64,000 nt of DNA from Penicillium oxalicum (lineage: Eukaryota; Ascomycota; Eurotiomycetes; Eurotiales; Aspergillaceae), in contig NC_064650.1 in assembly GCF_001723175.1 (NCBI RefSeq), positions 4,278,001 to 4,342,000 of the forward strand, in the 5' to 3' direction. Every line of letters starts with the position of its first letter. Position 1 is the stretch's first letter. Below are positions 21,608 through 33,488 of the stretch, piece after piece. The translations under genes were made by a program, and so were the position numbers. Under the pieces are notes generated by a model. The model made no database searches. It saw only the letters and a list, made by a program, of their open reading frames with translations, and had not been told where the DNA came from.

Positions 21608-23683
21608 TCAGGCTGAAGGTGTATCCACACGGATCCTCATCTCGCCAATCTCGCCCTGAAACAAGAATCCGATATCTCGTGTAGACTCTGTCAGCTCGAC
21701 TTCACGCCGCACGAAGCGGTTGCTCTGGGCCAAGGATGTCGAATCTGCATGCTGCATTTTATCATGGTCGTCATCATCATCATCATGGTGGTCGTCACTA
21801 TCATCGTCGCTATAGTCATCCCACGTCGCCTCCCCGTCTTCACCAGTTCTCTGTTCGACTGGATCCCACTCGTCCGTTTCCCAAACGAGTTTGAACGAAA
21901 ACGGCGCCAGGCCAAATAACCGCGCCACCATGGCTTTGACTTGATACGTATCAAACGAAGTGGGCACTTCCTGCACGCGGACCTTTGAATCCGAGAGTCG
22001 GAAGGCCAGTTTGACCAGCCGGGCGGCCACCGAGCGCGGGTGGACTTTTCTGCCCGAGCCATCTCCCTCCGTGGCTCGGGTTATCGTGGGTTCACCGTAC
22101 AGCTGGCAAAGTTCCTTGTAGCGAGGATGTGAGGCCAGGATGGCGGGTTCTTCGGCTTCTGCGGTTCCTGAGAGCTCTTTGCCGATGAGGGAGAGATAGT
22201 ACATTTCGGCGTTGGCGCGGTCTTGGGGAGAAATCACGCTGTAGTTGAGGACTGTCAGGGAGGCTGGAAAGCGGGAGAGGAGGAGCATGAATGCCTCGTC
22301 GAGCGTCATGGGTTGAGAGGCGCTCATGCTGGAAGTGGCTGCTGCAACGGCAGGGGGTAGAGGCGACTGGTCGTAGAGAGGGTTAGTGGCGATTCGTAGA
22401 GTAGTGAGTCCGGGAAAGACAACGGGGATTTGGTTGATGAATTTCCAGGACGAGATCTTGTTCCTGGACAGGTCCACGGAAGTGACGGAGGGAGGGAATG
22501 TAAATGGAAGAGTTGCTTCTTCCGAGTCTGCAGCGACGGCATGGAGATTGTTTCCTCGTAAAGAGAGATGCTGCAGGGTTTGAGTCTCGGCCAGCGGTTG
22601 AACGGCAGAAATGGACTCGATTTCATTGTTTTCGAGGGTCAGCTTTGTAATCGCCCCAGGCAGTGGGCGAGAGACGGCGGTGATCTGATTCCCCGATGCC
22701 ACCAGTTCTGTCAGTGCTGGAAATCGAGAGGCAATTTCTATAATCTGTTTTTTGTACGGTTAGCAGGTTGATACTTCTTTCTTTTCACCGTCTTCTGTGC
22801 CCTACCTCATCCCAGCTGAGCAGGGTATCCGCAACATGAAGCTCAGTAATGCCTTCAAAGACCAGCCCGTCCTCTATCGCTTGGAAACGATTGCCACTAC
22901 ATTTCGAGTTAGCCCTCGCTTAGATCCGTGACAGCGAAATGAGAAACTCTTGCGGCGGGTGTTGTATGAACATACTTGACCTTGAGCTTCTTGAGGCTTT
23001 TGAGTTGATTGCAAATGTCCCAGACATGACGCCAGCTACTTAGCAGGTTCCGACTCAGATCCAGCTGTTCGATGTTTGGGCACGTAGAGGCAATTTCTTG
23101 GGCCGCTTCACGAACTTGAGATTCCGGTTTTTCAAAGGAAGAGAGCACTCCCGTGATGCACAAGCCATCCAGGAGAGCAATTCGCAGTTGCTGCAGCTGT
23201 GCAAATTGTCGGCGAATCTTGTCGAAGCCAACTTCTTCGACGACTTTGCCACTGATCTGGATCAGACCTTGATCGGCCTTTCCGATCTTTTGAGAGTTGG
23301 AGCCCTCTATTGAAGGACCATCATCCTCGGCTGCATACTTGGCACGCAGGGCGCCCAGGAAGCTCTGAGGCGAGTCTGATGGCCTCGAGGGGCGGACGAA
23401 CGAACCCGCTGTAGGGTAATGGCTTTTGCCTGACATATCAATCAGCATGGTGCACATCGATTGACCTAGATATACAGGAGGTCTCATGATTCCGGATCGG
23501 GGTTGACTTCATACAAACAAAGTACTGAGCTCCTTTATGCTCTCCAGAATGCTTGCCTCTCGTTGGGTCGTCCCATTCAATGCCTAGCCATTCCCCAGTG
23601 GTCCCTTCAAGAGGACCCACGAAGCGAATAGTACATCGCTGACCATCGTACGAGCGACGTGAACCGACAGCAAAAGTACTCAT
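21608..23683 (-). CDS. tubulin-specific chaperone E (TBCE/Pac2)
   Basis: A tubulin-folding cofactor of about 616 aa that acts on alpha-tubulin. Exon 1 (23683-23515) has the CAP-Gly domain: MSTFAVGSRRSYDGQRCTIR, TTGEWLGIEWDDPTRGKHSG. Exon 2 (23429-22976) continues CKSHYPTAGSFVRPSRPSDS and begins the leucine-rich repeats (NIEQLDLSRNLLSSWRHV). Exon 3 (22896-22806) is a 91-nt repeat exon with GLVFEGITELHVADTLLSWD. Exon 4 (22744-21608) carries more repeats (LQHLSLRGNN, SVTSVDLSRNKISSW) and a ubiquitin-like C-terminal domain (VQEVPTSFDTYQVKAMVARL). A very acidic, His-containing loop (about 21755-21825) interrupts that last domain. All three introns are in phase. The gene is divergent from the SF3A2 gene. 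Confidence 0.9.
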
Positions 23684-23908
23684 CACTCCAGTTTGTTTAC
23701 TTTGGGAAATCCTCGGAGAGAGATAACCATCTCCGAGTTGGATCGCCTGGTGTACTTCGGGCGTCTTCAAAAGACGGCGCGGTGGCGCTTACATAATCCC
23801 TATTGTTCTGAGTGAAGTTCCGGCTCGGAGCCAGCGTCGGGTCCTTTGAGCTCGGGGGGGTTGGCGTAAGTTTACCTTTTTCGTCTCCTCACAGATTTCA
23901 CCGCAATT
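23684..23908. promoter_or_regulatory. short divergent promoter, tubulin cofactor E / SF3A2
   Basis: Only 225 bp separate the two start codons. Both transcripts must start within it, and no coding sequence is evident. A G-run (23855-23862) and a CT-rich stretch before the SF3A2 start are visible. Confidence 0.5.
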
Positions 23909-24696
23909 ATGGATTACCAGGTACGGAGACCCTGAGCTACCGTTATTCGTTCTCGCTGAAAATCCGGTTCTTTCAATACCCGATCTAATAAGTCGCACAG
24001 AATCGAGCAGGCTCCAAATTCGGTGGCGGAGGCGTTGCGTCTCACTCCGCAACCAACGCTGACCGTCGCGAGCGGTTGCGCAAGCTTGCGCTCGAGTCCA
24101 TCGATCTCGACAAGGACCCTTACTTCTTCAAGAACCATGTCGGCAGCTTCGAGTGTCGTCTCTGTCTCACCGTCCACCAAAATGACGGCTCCTACTTGGC
24201 CCATACCCAGGGCAAAAAGCACCAGACGAACCTCGCCCGTCGTGCAGCCCGTGAACAGCGCGAGGGCAAGAACCAAGATCCTTCCACGGCGCCAGGGGCC
24301 ATGGGAGTGCAGGTCAAGAAGCAGACCATCAAGATCGGTCGACCGGGATACAAAATCACCAAGATTCGTGACCCGTTAACGCGACAGATGGGATTGCTGT
24401 TCCAATTACAATTCCAGGAAATCACACCCGGGATCGTCCCGCGCGTGCGTTTCATGTCGGCGTTTGAGCAGAAGATTGAAGACCCTGATAAGAATTTCCA
24501 ATATTTGGTCGTGGCGGCGGAGCCATATCAGACCTGTGCGTTCAAGCTTCAGGCTAAGGAGATTGATCGCCGCGAGGGGAGATACTGGACCTGGTTTGAT
24601 GAGGATAGCAAGGAATTTTGGGTTCAGATCATGTTCAAGACGGAGCGGGAGGAACGGTTTAGTGGTGTGCCTGGTCTTGCGCCCATGCGGACCTGA
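23909..24696 (+). CDS. splicing factor 3A subunit 2 (SF3A2/PRP11)
   Basis: A U2 snRNP component required for prespliceosome formation, about 235 aa. Exon 1 (23909-23920) encodes only MDYQ; after an 80-nt intron, exon 2 (24001-24696) begins NRAGSKFGGGGVASHSATNA. The matrin-type C2H2 zinc finger is FECRLCLTVHQNDGSYLAHT with QGKKHQ. The conserved core follows: RPGYKITKIRDPLTRQMGLL, QFQEITPGIVPRVRFMSAFE, YLVVAAEPYQTCAFKLQAKE and WTWFDEDSKEFWVQIMF. The protein ends FSGVPGLAPMRT, the normal short fungal end, without the Pro-rich repeats of animal SF3A2. Confidence 0.95.
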
Positions 24697-25377
24697 TGCA
24701 GAAACAGTCTTTTGTATGAAACTTCCAGGTCGTTCAGGGACGACGATGGCTCAATCAAGATTCGGATGGGGCTCTGGCGTTTGGGTCATTGGGTTGCTTG
24801 CCAATTATTCATCTGACATTAACAACAAGCGATGAATCTGTCTTTCTTTTTTTTGGTTCAATTCTGGAGGTGATTTTGGGTCTCTGGGTCTTTGTAAACT
24901 AAACTTTTTATATGGAGTTGGGTCGGCCGCGTCGCTTGAATGCACGATTGGGTGGCCCTTGCCGATGAACAATCGTCCGTCCCGACAAGGGACCTGGCTG
25001 TTGTAATGAGATGCGAGGATATGCGATGCATTACAGACTTCCACATCCCACCATATCGTTTTCCATTTTGCTTCCATCGGTGCGTCACACAAAGTCTACA
25101 TCGAACCGGAAACAGTCTGATCGTGCTTCAAATTGAAAACCAAAAAGTGACGCTCGAATCATAGTGTGGAAAGAGCCGCGCATGATATGATAAACAAACA
25201 CATCAAACCGAAAGGCAAAGGGAGAAGGGGGGGGGGGGGGGGATTTCAAGGCCATCGTCAAAGGGAAAGCATTTACCGGGTGGAGAGGCAAGAGTGCAGG
25301 CCCAGCTGCTGCTCTCAGCGTAACATCAGTGATTCCAGCTCAGCAGACATGTTTCAAAGACACCATGCAGGGGGAGT
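24697..25377. other. convergent interval with a G16 tract
   Basis: About 680 bp between the converging SF3A2 and CotA genes. It contains T-runs near 24847 and a run of sixteen G at 25227-25242. No coding signal is visible. Confidence 0.45.
25227..25242. repeat. homopolymer run of 16 G
   Basis: Sixteen consecutive G on the plus strand, about 135 bp past the CotA stop codon. On the CotA transcript it would read as a C16 run. Length may be unreliable in the assembly. Confidence 0.9.
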
Positions 25378-27553
25378 TTAGCTGCTCTGGAAAGCATTGA
25401 AGGCTTTGTACGTGTAACCAATGAATGGTAAGCTCATCTCGGCCTCTTGAGACTCGGGCATGGCCCGCGCTTGGGCACGGTGAATGGCGCTCGTGTCCTC
25501 TTGAGGGATCTCGTCGATGGGGAAGTATGACACATCGATGTTCGAACTGAGACGGGGCTCAAACGGCGCCCGAATGCTGCGCAGCTGATCCCACACCACA
25601 CCGCGGAAGAACGGATGATTTTTGATCTGCGTGGCACCGCCATGCTGTCCGCCCTCGCTGCCGATACGGTGCTCAGGATCACACAAGAAGCTAAAGAAAG
25701 ACGTCAGTATTAAAGGCGAACCTGACTTGTTTCGGTGCACTTAAGTCTTACCTTCGAATCAGCGACTCGGACTCGCGGGAGAGGACCAGCTCGTCGGGGA
25801 AGTACAAGCACTCGCGCCAGTTGACAATCTTGCGGTAGGTATCGGTCGTGTCCTCCGCACAGAATGGCGGCCAGCCTACGAGACATTCAAACATGATGGC
25901 CCCCACGGACCACCAATCACAGAGATATGTGTAACCCTGGCCGTTGAAAATTTCGGGTGCAATGTAATCGGGGGTTCCGACAGTTGAGTATGCCATCGCA
26001 CGGCGAGACTTACGCCACGTGTTGATCTGGCCACGATTGGAAACGGTCAAATTGATGGCGTCGTTGAAGTATCCAGAATTGCGGTTACGATCCTTTGACG
26101 TCGAGTTCTTCAGGAGGTTCTGATAGTAAGCGTTATCGTGGGTCTTTTTGCCGCCCGTGGAGAGACCGAAATCGGTCAATTTGACATGGCCACCGCGGTC
26201 GAGAAGAATGTTGTCAGGTTTGATATCACTAGAAATTAGAGTTAGTATGGGAACCCAGGATCCATCGACAAGAGACCCGCGGCGGGCAGACAGAAGTGGT
26301 ACATACCGGTGAAGGAATCCAAGCTTGTGGACAGCCTCGATAGCCATGACTACCTCGGCCATGTAGAAGCGTGTGATATCCTCCGAGAAGATCTCGTATT
26401 TGATCAGCATCGTCATCAGATCACCACCGGGCAAGAACTCCATGAGCAAATAGAGGTATGCCGAGTCCTGGAACGAAGCGTGCAGCTTCACCAGCCAAGG
26501 GTTGTCCTTGGAGTCTGCCAAAATGTCACGCTCGGCACGGACGTGCGCCAGCTGATCCTTTTTGAACATTTCTGATTTGATGAGCGACTTGAGTGCATAG
26601 ATTTTGCCATCCGTCTTGCGCTGCACCAGCTTGACCTCTCCGAAAGCACCCTTTCCAATGATCTTGATAGTCTGGAAGTTCTGGGGCGTCTCCTTTGTGC
26701 GGAGGAATCGGAGGAAGTCCGATTCTCTCTTTGAGATCCCTTCCGCCTCCTGGCGCTTCTTGCTTGCGGGGATGCTTGAGTCTTGGAGGGTCTTGTCCAG
26801 GTCGACGGAGCTGTGGATTGCGCCGGGGGGTCAGTTACTGGCCGGTACGATATTGGGGCGGAGAAGGGAATCATGTCTGATTGTGCCAAAGAAGAGAAGA
26901 AATGAAACATACCGCATGTTACGATCGCGAGCGCGCTCAATGTTCTCATGAAAGAATACGGTCACCAACTCCTTCGCGGCCTTGCCGCGCTTGTGGACAT
27001 TCTCCGAATACCGATCCGGGTAGCGTTGCAGCTCCTCATGCTCTGAGGGGGGGCGAGGGCTCCGAGGCATCGGAGGAACCAAGTGTGCAGCTTGCGCCTG
27101 GCCTGCTGGTGAACCCCCGGCGGTTCGAGGACGAGAGGCCGGGGAAGGAGCTCGGTTGAAGAAGCCTCCGCGATTGGCATTCAAGTCCTGGTTGGAGAAT
27201 TGCTGAATCAAGCCGTTTGTGGCATCGTTGGCATAGCCTGGTCGGGTCTGGTAGGCTGGTTGAGGTGACTGCAGGGCCTGCTGCTGCGCATACTGCTGCT
27301 GCTGTTGTTGCTGCTGCTGCTGCTGTTGAGCGTACTGATTCTGGGCATTGTAAGGATGTTGCATAAAGTACCCAGGCGCATATGCTGGATTTGAGGGATC
27401 AACAAAATCCTGCGCTCCTGGGTTCTGGTAGATGGGTTGGGGGAACGCGGATGGAGTCGTGGGATAGGCTCGGTTGTTCGCCGCATTATAATTGCGGTCA
27501 TTGTAACCGTAGTTCATGTTCATGCGATTATTGTTGTTATTGTTCGGATCCAT
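25378..27553 (-). CDS. cotA: NDR-family serine/threonine kinase CotA
   Basis: The NDR kinase controlling polarised hyphal growth (COT-1/Orb6), about 644 aa in four exons: 27553-26913, 26810-26307, 26228-25752, 25690-25378. The N-terminus is Asn/Gln/Pro-rich with a 12-Gln run. A Mob-binding N-terminal regulatory region ([20 protein letters not shown]) precedes the kinase core: [48 protein letters not shown]. The long activation-segment insertion typical of NDR kinases precedes [15 protein letters not shown]. The hydrophobic motif FIGYTYKAF has the Thr that upstream kinases phosphorylate. The RD of the catalytic loop spans an intron. All junctions are in phase. It probably works with Mob and is positioned under the morphogenesis network. 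Confidence 0.95.
27293..27328 (-). repeat. polyglutamine tract in CotA
   Basis: Twelve consecutive Gln codons (CAG and CAA mixed) within the disordered N-terminal region of CotA, flanked by QYA repeats. Likely length-variable between strains. Confidence 0.85.
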
Positions 27554-28531
27554 ATTGATGGTTGGTCCCTTCTCCCAGATCTAGAAAGGACTATGGATCA
27601 AGCGAGATGAAGATGGGAAAGAGGTGGGAGTTGAGAGAGATGGAGGAGAAAGGAGAGCGAGAAGGCGGGGGGACTGTTTCAAAGGAGCGGTGGCTTCCTC
27701 AGGAGGCGATCTCGTCCCCCTCTATGGAAAATCAGAGAGTTGCTGTGCTTCGAGGGCCTATTCGCGTCCGTGTGACAATTTAGAAATCCTTTTGCCTTAG
27801 TGGTATTGTCAGATTAAATATCCAACTACCCCCTGTGCGACCGTCCTCGGATTTTTTTTTTTTGTTTTTTCTTTGGTAAAGCTCAGTGTAGTCACGATTT
27901 CCTTCTTTCTCCGCCAGGCTACGAGTCTCCCGCCCATAGATAGAACCGAGAGTGAGATTCCTCCCAAGACAGTGATTCGCAGAACAAATTAGGATTTTTA
28001 ATCTGGAGGTGTACTCGAAGGGCAGTTTGAGGAATTTTGTAGTTGATACCATGGGAGAAAAATCATATACTCGACTGAGGATCGCATGGAGTCCTCCACT
28101 CTGAATACATTTTAGCCGCTTTTTAAAATGGACAAATTAACACCAAAAGTTCATATGAACAACAGGTGTCTGATTTTAGCGCGCGGATCCAGGCCGCCCG
28201 CTACAATTGCAAACCGAATACCATTGAAACAGTAGTGGTGTTTTTCTTGACATTATCCAGTCTTGAAACACCGTCTATTAAATATGTAGACTGTATCCAT
28301 ATCAATAGAGGGTATTTGACATCATTACAAGCAACTCGCAAGAGGTCAACTCAGAAACATGGGGCATGTACCTGGGAAAGATCGTGATGTGAAGGCCAAA
28401 GTGAAAGTCCTACCGTGGATCTGCCAGTTGCCGCCTGTAGCACGTGATGCAGATAGTTCCAGGGCCCGCTCAACTTTTTTGCGGACGCTCGCCGCAACAA
28501 TCGTGTTTGTTGTCTCCGCAATACAGAGATC
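27554..28531. promoter_or_regulatory. divergent promoter region, cotA / tim54
   Basis: A 978-bp interval between divergent genes. The part next to cotA (27590-27690) is purine-rich on the plus strand, so pyrimidine-rich on the cotA strand just before its start, as is usual in Aspergillus-type promoters. The remainder is AT-rich near 28050-28300. No coding exon was recognised. Confidence 0.45.
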
Positions 28532-30013
28532 ATGGCCGATTCATCCACTTCTGGCGCCACTCCTGGTGCTGGCCAGCCCAAGGCTGCCCCACGGCCACCA
28601 AATCCAGTCTTCAAGATGATGGGTAGGTTGCGTTTTCTCCCACGATGCCTTTTCACAGAATGCGCGACTAACGCATCTACAACGTTCCTTAGGCATGCCG
28701 AACATCCGCATGAAACTCCCGTCTCGGAACTGGATGATCTTCTTCACAATCACTGGCTCCTTTGCCGGTGCCGTTATTTACGACCGCCGTGAAAAACGCC
28801 GCTCACAACAAAAATGGTGTGAACTCGTCTCTCACATCGCCAATGAGCCATTGGGGGTGGATCAGATGCGTCGCAAGTTGACTATTTACCTGGCGGCACC
28901 CCCGGGAGATGGTCTTCGTGTGGCGAGAGACCATTTCAAAGAATATGTGAAGCCAATCCTGACAGCCGCTGCCCTGGATTATACGGTCGTTGAAGGCCGC
29001 CGCGAGGGAGAGGTTCGTGCTAGCACCGCAGAGACCATCCGCAAGTTGAGGCGCAAGGCCGGGGAACACAGCTCGGTGGTTGAGGAGCCGAGCGTCGAGT
29101 CTGCAGTTCTGGACATGCGTGAGCGTATGGGGATCAAGGACGAGAGTGGCCCTAAGGGTGATCTGGTGATCGGCCGGCACACTTGGAAGGAATATGTGCG
29201 TGGCTTGCATGAAGGTTGGCTGGGACCGTTAGATCCTCCATCTCAGCCAATTGTGGAGAAGCCAATTGTCGAGTCGCTCGAAGAGACTTTAAAAGACACC
29301 GCAGGCGGTGATACACCCTCTGATGACGGCTCGGCCACCACGGAGCAAAAGCCCGACGAGGGTGAGAAGAAGGAAGAGAAGCGCTCTAAATTCGCCGGTC
29401 CCGCTCCAGCCTATATTTCTCCCGCCGCATACTCCGAAGCTCATCTTCCATCGTCACTCCCGCAAACCTTTGATGGCTCTGCTCCCATCGAATTTCCCCA
29501 CATCTTGGGCTTCCTGAATACCCCGATCCGCTTGTACCGCTACCTTAATCAACGTCACCTTGCTGAGAATATTGGTCGAGACGTCGCAGCGCTGGTTCTC
29601 GCCGCTCACACCCGACCTTATCAGGACTCCAGTCCACTGACCGACGACTCCCTCGCCGAATACGCACAGGGCACTGCCGAGCAGCAAACTGTTCTCGAGC
29701 TGGAAGAGAAGGAATGGCACAAGTCCGTGCACAAGCCTGATGAGCACAATCCCGACAAGGAGCGTGAATGGCTGGCAAACATCGTGCTGGATCAGCGAAT
29801 CGCCTCGCGCATGCAGCGTGCCATCCTCTCCCTGAAGATGAAGCGCGCGCTCAGCGCGTAGGCGCCAAGGAGGAATACATCCTCGGCCAGGAGCGACCAG
29901 CACCGGTTCCTTTCTGGCAGCGCATGTGGATCAAATACGGCTACGGCGAGGATGAGGAAACCTTGCGGAGGAAACCCATTCTCCCCAATGTGGAGGATGG
30001 AGATGATAATTAG
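28532..30013 (+). CDS. tim54: mitochondrial inner-membrane translocase subunit TIM54, apparent 3' frameshift
   Basis: A component of the TIM22 complex, which inserts carrier proteins into the inner membrane. Exon 1 (28532-28622) encodes MADSSTSGATPGAGQPKAAP and FKMMG; exon 2 starts at 28693 with MPNIRMKLPSRNWMIFFTIT, the single membrane segment, followed by FAGAVIYDRREKRRSQQKW. The intermembrane-space part has LTIYLAAPPGDGLRVARDHF, YVRGLHEGWLGPLDPP and FPHILGFLNTPIRLYRYLNQ. As written the frame stops at TAG 29859-29861 after MQRAILSLKMKRALSA. The conserved C-terminus, EEYILGQERPAPVPFWQRMW and KYGYGEDEETLRRKPIL, follows in another frame to 30013. One base seems missing near 29828-29833, either a real lesion or a sequence error. 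As read, about 50 residues are lost. Confidence 0.88.
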
Positions 30014-30860
30014 CGCCCTGAAGGACCCGTATGTTGATGTTCATAGACGGAGGCGGCTGTTCCGGTGTTTCCGAGAAGGGGATCCAGTGATCGATCTCGA
30101 TCTTTTTTGCATGACCATCTCATTCTTCCAGTCAGCTTGTATATTAGTCAATTTTAGAGGCGTGTGGATCTTTTTCAGCGGGGATGTGTATGGGACTAAT
30201 CATACTGGATACATCTCAAGTGTTTCAACAATGACTAGATAAAATGGCAGCTCTTCCGTCAAGACTGGTTGAGTCGAAAGCACTCGAGTCTTCCTTTGAT
30301 CAAATCACTAGATGGTGGACATGACCATACAGTATTTACCTCAGATTATTGATCATGAATATTCATAACAGCTGTTCATAGGCATCACATCAGAGCCTGC
30401 TACGGGCGACCCGTCCCTAGGTAGGTGGCCATCAGCTCCCGATTTCCAATTGCTACCTTTTGGGGATCGGAGTTCCACTTCAGCGCTGTCTAGGTATTCC
30501 ACAATGATGGGTAGTGCTGGACAAGATGCATTTGTTTACCAACAGAATACACAGATGACAATGCACAGTGAAATTTATAGGTAAGGTCCCTTGCAACATG
30601 CGGATGCTAGAGTCATAAGCAGGCGTTCACTTTGAAAATGGAAGCTAAAAAGTTTGAATTGATGTTTTCATTTTTGGACAACCTCGTTCATCAACACAAT
30701 ACCTCTGTTTCGGCTTTTGTTTTATATTCATCTGTGTAACGGTCCACTTGTCAACTGCTCGAGCTGGTCAAGCCTTCCGTGCATTGCAGAAAACTGTTCT
30801 AAGACGGTGACAGGGTAAAGGTGATCGACAACCGACTCAGACCTTCTTCCAATGACAAGT
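30014..30860. other. gene-free convergent interval
   Basis: About 850 bp between converging tim54 and nat1. It is AT-rich with no open frame that carries domain signal. No RNA gene or repeat recognised. Confidence 0.4.
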
Positions 30861-33488
30861 CTATTCGGCAGTAAAGAAAGAGGCTTGTGGCCACTTCTCG
30901 CTTGCTTTTTGGCGGAAAGCGGACAGGTTGCTGCCCCACTTCTTCAGTGCCTCCAGCGCAGCGACTGCGTCGTCGATGGTGATGCTGGGCGAGTCAAGTA
31001 AAGCCACAGCATCCTTCTCGCACTGCTCCTTGCTGTCCGGCTTGAGGAGTTGGCGAGCAGAGAGGGCAGCCAGCACGTGGGGTGCACTGTCCTTCTTGCT
31101 TGCTAGGTAGGAAGTGTTCCATTCTTCGAGGCTTTGAGCTTTGGGAAGCATCTTCTCAAGACCTGCATCAATCGCCTCGGCAATGGGAGCTGGGAGGGGC
31201 TCCGAAAGACCATCCAGGGCCTTGCGGAAGCGGAGGAGCTGGAGGTGAAGGCGGGGGTAGGAGGGATCCAGAGCGTACGCGGCCGAGAGACATTTGAGAG
31301 CCAGCAGGTGCTTGCCTAAGAGCAGTATCATGTCAGTAATTTCTTCTCTATCATCGCTTCTGCCGTAGGGACCCACCTCGCTTGAGATAGACCTCAGATC
31401 CGAGGCATTGCACCTCGATGCTCTGAGGGCTCAGGGACAGAAGCGGCGTCAGGAACTTCATCGCGTCGTTCAGGGGATCCTTTGTCTGCACCAGGGTATT
31501 TCCGAGAGGATCAGTGTCCTCCTTCTTCACCTCTCCATCGGCGCTTTTAGCGTTTGCAGCGGCGGCCTTGCGAGCCTCGCGCTTGTCTGCCTCAATCTTC
31601 TCGAGGCGCTGTTGCTCCTTCTTGGCCTTCTTCAGAGCCTTCTTACGCTCGTTCTCATCCATGGTATCGACATCGGCGCCGAGACCCTCGGGGCCGTGTG
31701 CCAAGTCGGGCTCATCGTGAAGAAGCAGATAAGCCTTCACCGCAGAGATGGCCATCCGGGTATAGAATGGGTGCTCGCGCAAACGGTCTTCCCACCGGAC
31801 CATATCAACGTAGGCTCGAATCATTCCCTTGCGCAGCGAGAAGCTGTGGAAATCGAATTGATCCTCCTGCCATGTTTCAAAGATGTTGTAGACGGCGTGG
31901 AAGCGCTTCAGCGCCAGGCCGAGCTTCTTCTGCCGCAAATAGGCTTCGCCATCCTCAGTCAGGTACCAAGTGCACTGCATCTCGTGAAGATCGCCCAACG
32001 CACCACCAACGGTCTCGTTGCGGGTGAACTTGCTCATGTTATCCAGAGCCTTGTCATTTTCGTTGTTCCGCAACTGGTATTTTGCGGCTTTGGAGTTGAT
32101 ATATCGATCCTTTTCGTCCAGAAGGCGGGCCTTCTCCATCTCCTCCGCTGCCTTTACGGTATTGCCGTAATGCTTCCAGATTCGAGCTTTAGTCATCTGA
32201 TATTCGACTGCCTTAGGTGCAAGTTCAATCGCCTTCTCAACATTCTCCATGGCTTTGGAGAGATCACGGCTGAGATGGTAGTTGTAATGCTGGGCGAGGA
32301 AGTAGTACGAGGAGACCAAGAACTCCTCCTTCTTCTCAGTTGAGCCATTTTGTTGCGATGACGACACATACCCTTCGACCAGCTCTTGAACTACGTCGCG
32401 CTTCGCAGGGTTGCTGTAAAGAAGCTTGATATTTGCGAACAGTGATGGAACACCCTTTTTGAGCATGCGCTGCAGGTACACATCTGCGGCCGCCTTGAAG
32501 TCTTCGCCCTCGAGGAAGTCTAAAGGAATGCGGCGTGCGGCATCACCACGCGGATTCTTCTCGACCCACTCGTCGTAGAGAGACTTGAGTGCCTTGTGAT
32601 CATCCACAGCGATTCCCTTGGCTTGGATCAAGCCATTGTAATAGATTGAGTTTTCAGGATTGCGGTCCAAGAGGGCAGTGTAGGCATCTGCCGCCTCAGA
32701 CTTGCGGCCTAAGCGGAGCAGATAATCCGCCTTCATCTCCATGACGGCGAGAACGTCGGTGCACCTGTATCCGACTTTCTCCAAGTGCTCCAGTGCCCTT
32801 TCCACATTCCCTGACTCGGCGATGATGGTGTTCTTGTATAGGCAAGCCTCAGAGTGCTCCATGTCTGAAACGGGTGGTGCGATCTTGAGCGTATCCTCAT
32901 ACGTCGTGAGCACCTTTTCAGCTTCCTCCAAGTCGCCCGACAAGTGATGGGCAATGGCCAGCGCGGTCCAGTTCTGACGGAAGCCGGGGCGTGCTTGAAG
33001 CATTGCGCTGCGGCTTTGAATATATCCCTGGAAATCACGCATCTGCATTTGAAGGAGCGCCAGGTCGCGCTGGATAGGCTGAGATTCCGGCTCCAGTCGC
33101 AGAGCAAAGCGGTATGCCTTGATGGCCTCCTCGTAGTTCTTTTCTTGCCGGTAGAGAAGACCGTAAACATGCCAGCAAATGTGTGACTTCATGTCGTTGC
33201 GCAGAGCTTCCTTGGCCAGCACAAACGCCTCCTCTAGCTGACCCAGGTGGCTCATGATCAGAGCCTTCATCGCTTGGGTATCGCCATGGACTGGGTTCTT
33301 CCGGAGAACCTGGTCTGCCGTCTTGATGCCTATCGGTATGAAAACATGGTCAGTTAGAGGCTGATAGCTATTGTAGGTGGGGTAGGCGAAGAGAGTAGGG
33401 TGAAACCTTTCTTATATTGCTTCTGCTCAAAGTTCCGAACCACTTGGCGGAACAAGGCCTGGTCCTTGGAGCTCAATGGTTGCGGCAT
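30861..33488 (-). CDS. nat1: NatA N-terminal acetyltransferase auxiliary subunit (NAT1/Naa15)
   Basis: The ribosome-anchoring, TPR-rich partner of the catalytic Naa10 subunit, about 829 aa. Exon 1 (33488-33407) starts MPQPLSSKDQALFRQVVRNF; exon 2 (33329-31377) begins IKTADQVLRKNPVHGDTQAM; exon 3 (31315-30861) begins KHLLALKCLSAAYALDPSYP. TPR units are visible throughout, for example NYEEAIKAYRFALRLEPESQ and AVEYQMTKARIWKHYGNTVK. The highly charged Lys/Glu stretch KKALKKAKKEQQRLEKIEAD is the family signature near residue 600. The first intron donor is the less common GTTTCA, but it gives the correct KKG|IKT joint. It works with Naa10 to acetylate Ser, Ala, Thr and similar nascent N-termini. 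Confidence 0.93.

Noticed and set aside
31408..32343. 311-codon plus-strand open frame
   Set aside because: It is antisense to the nat1 coding exon, which has clear TPR conservation; the long frame follows from its codon use.
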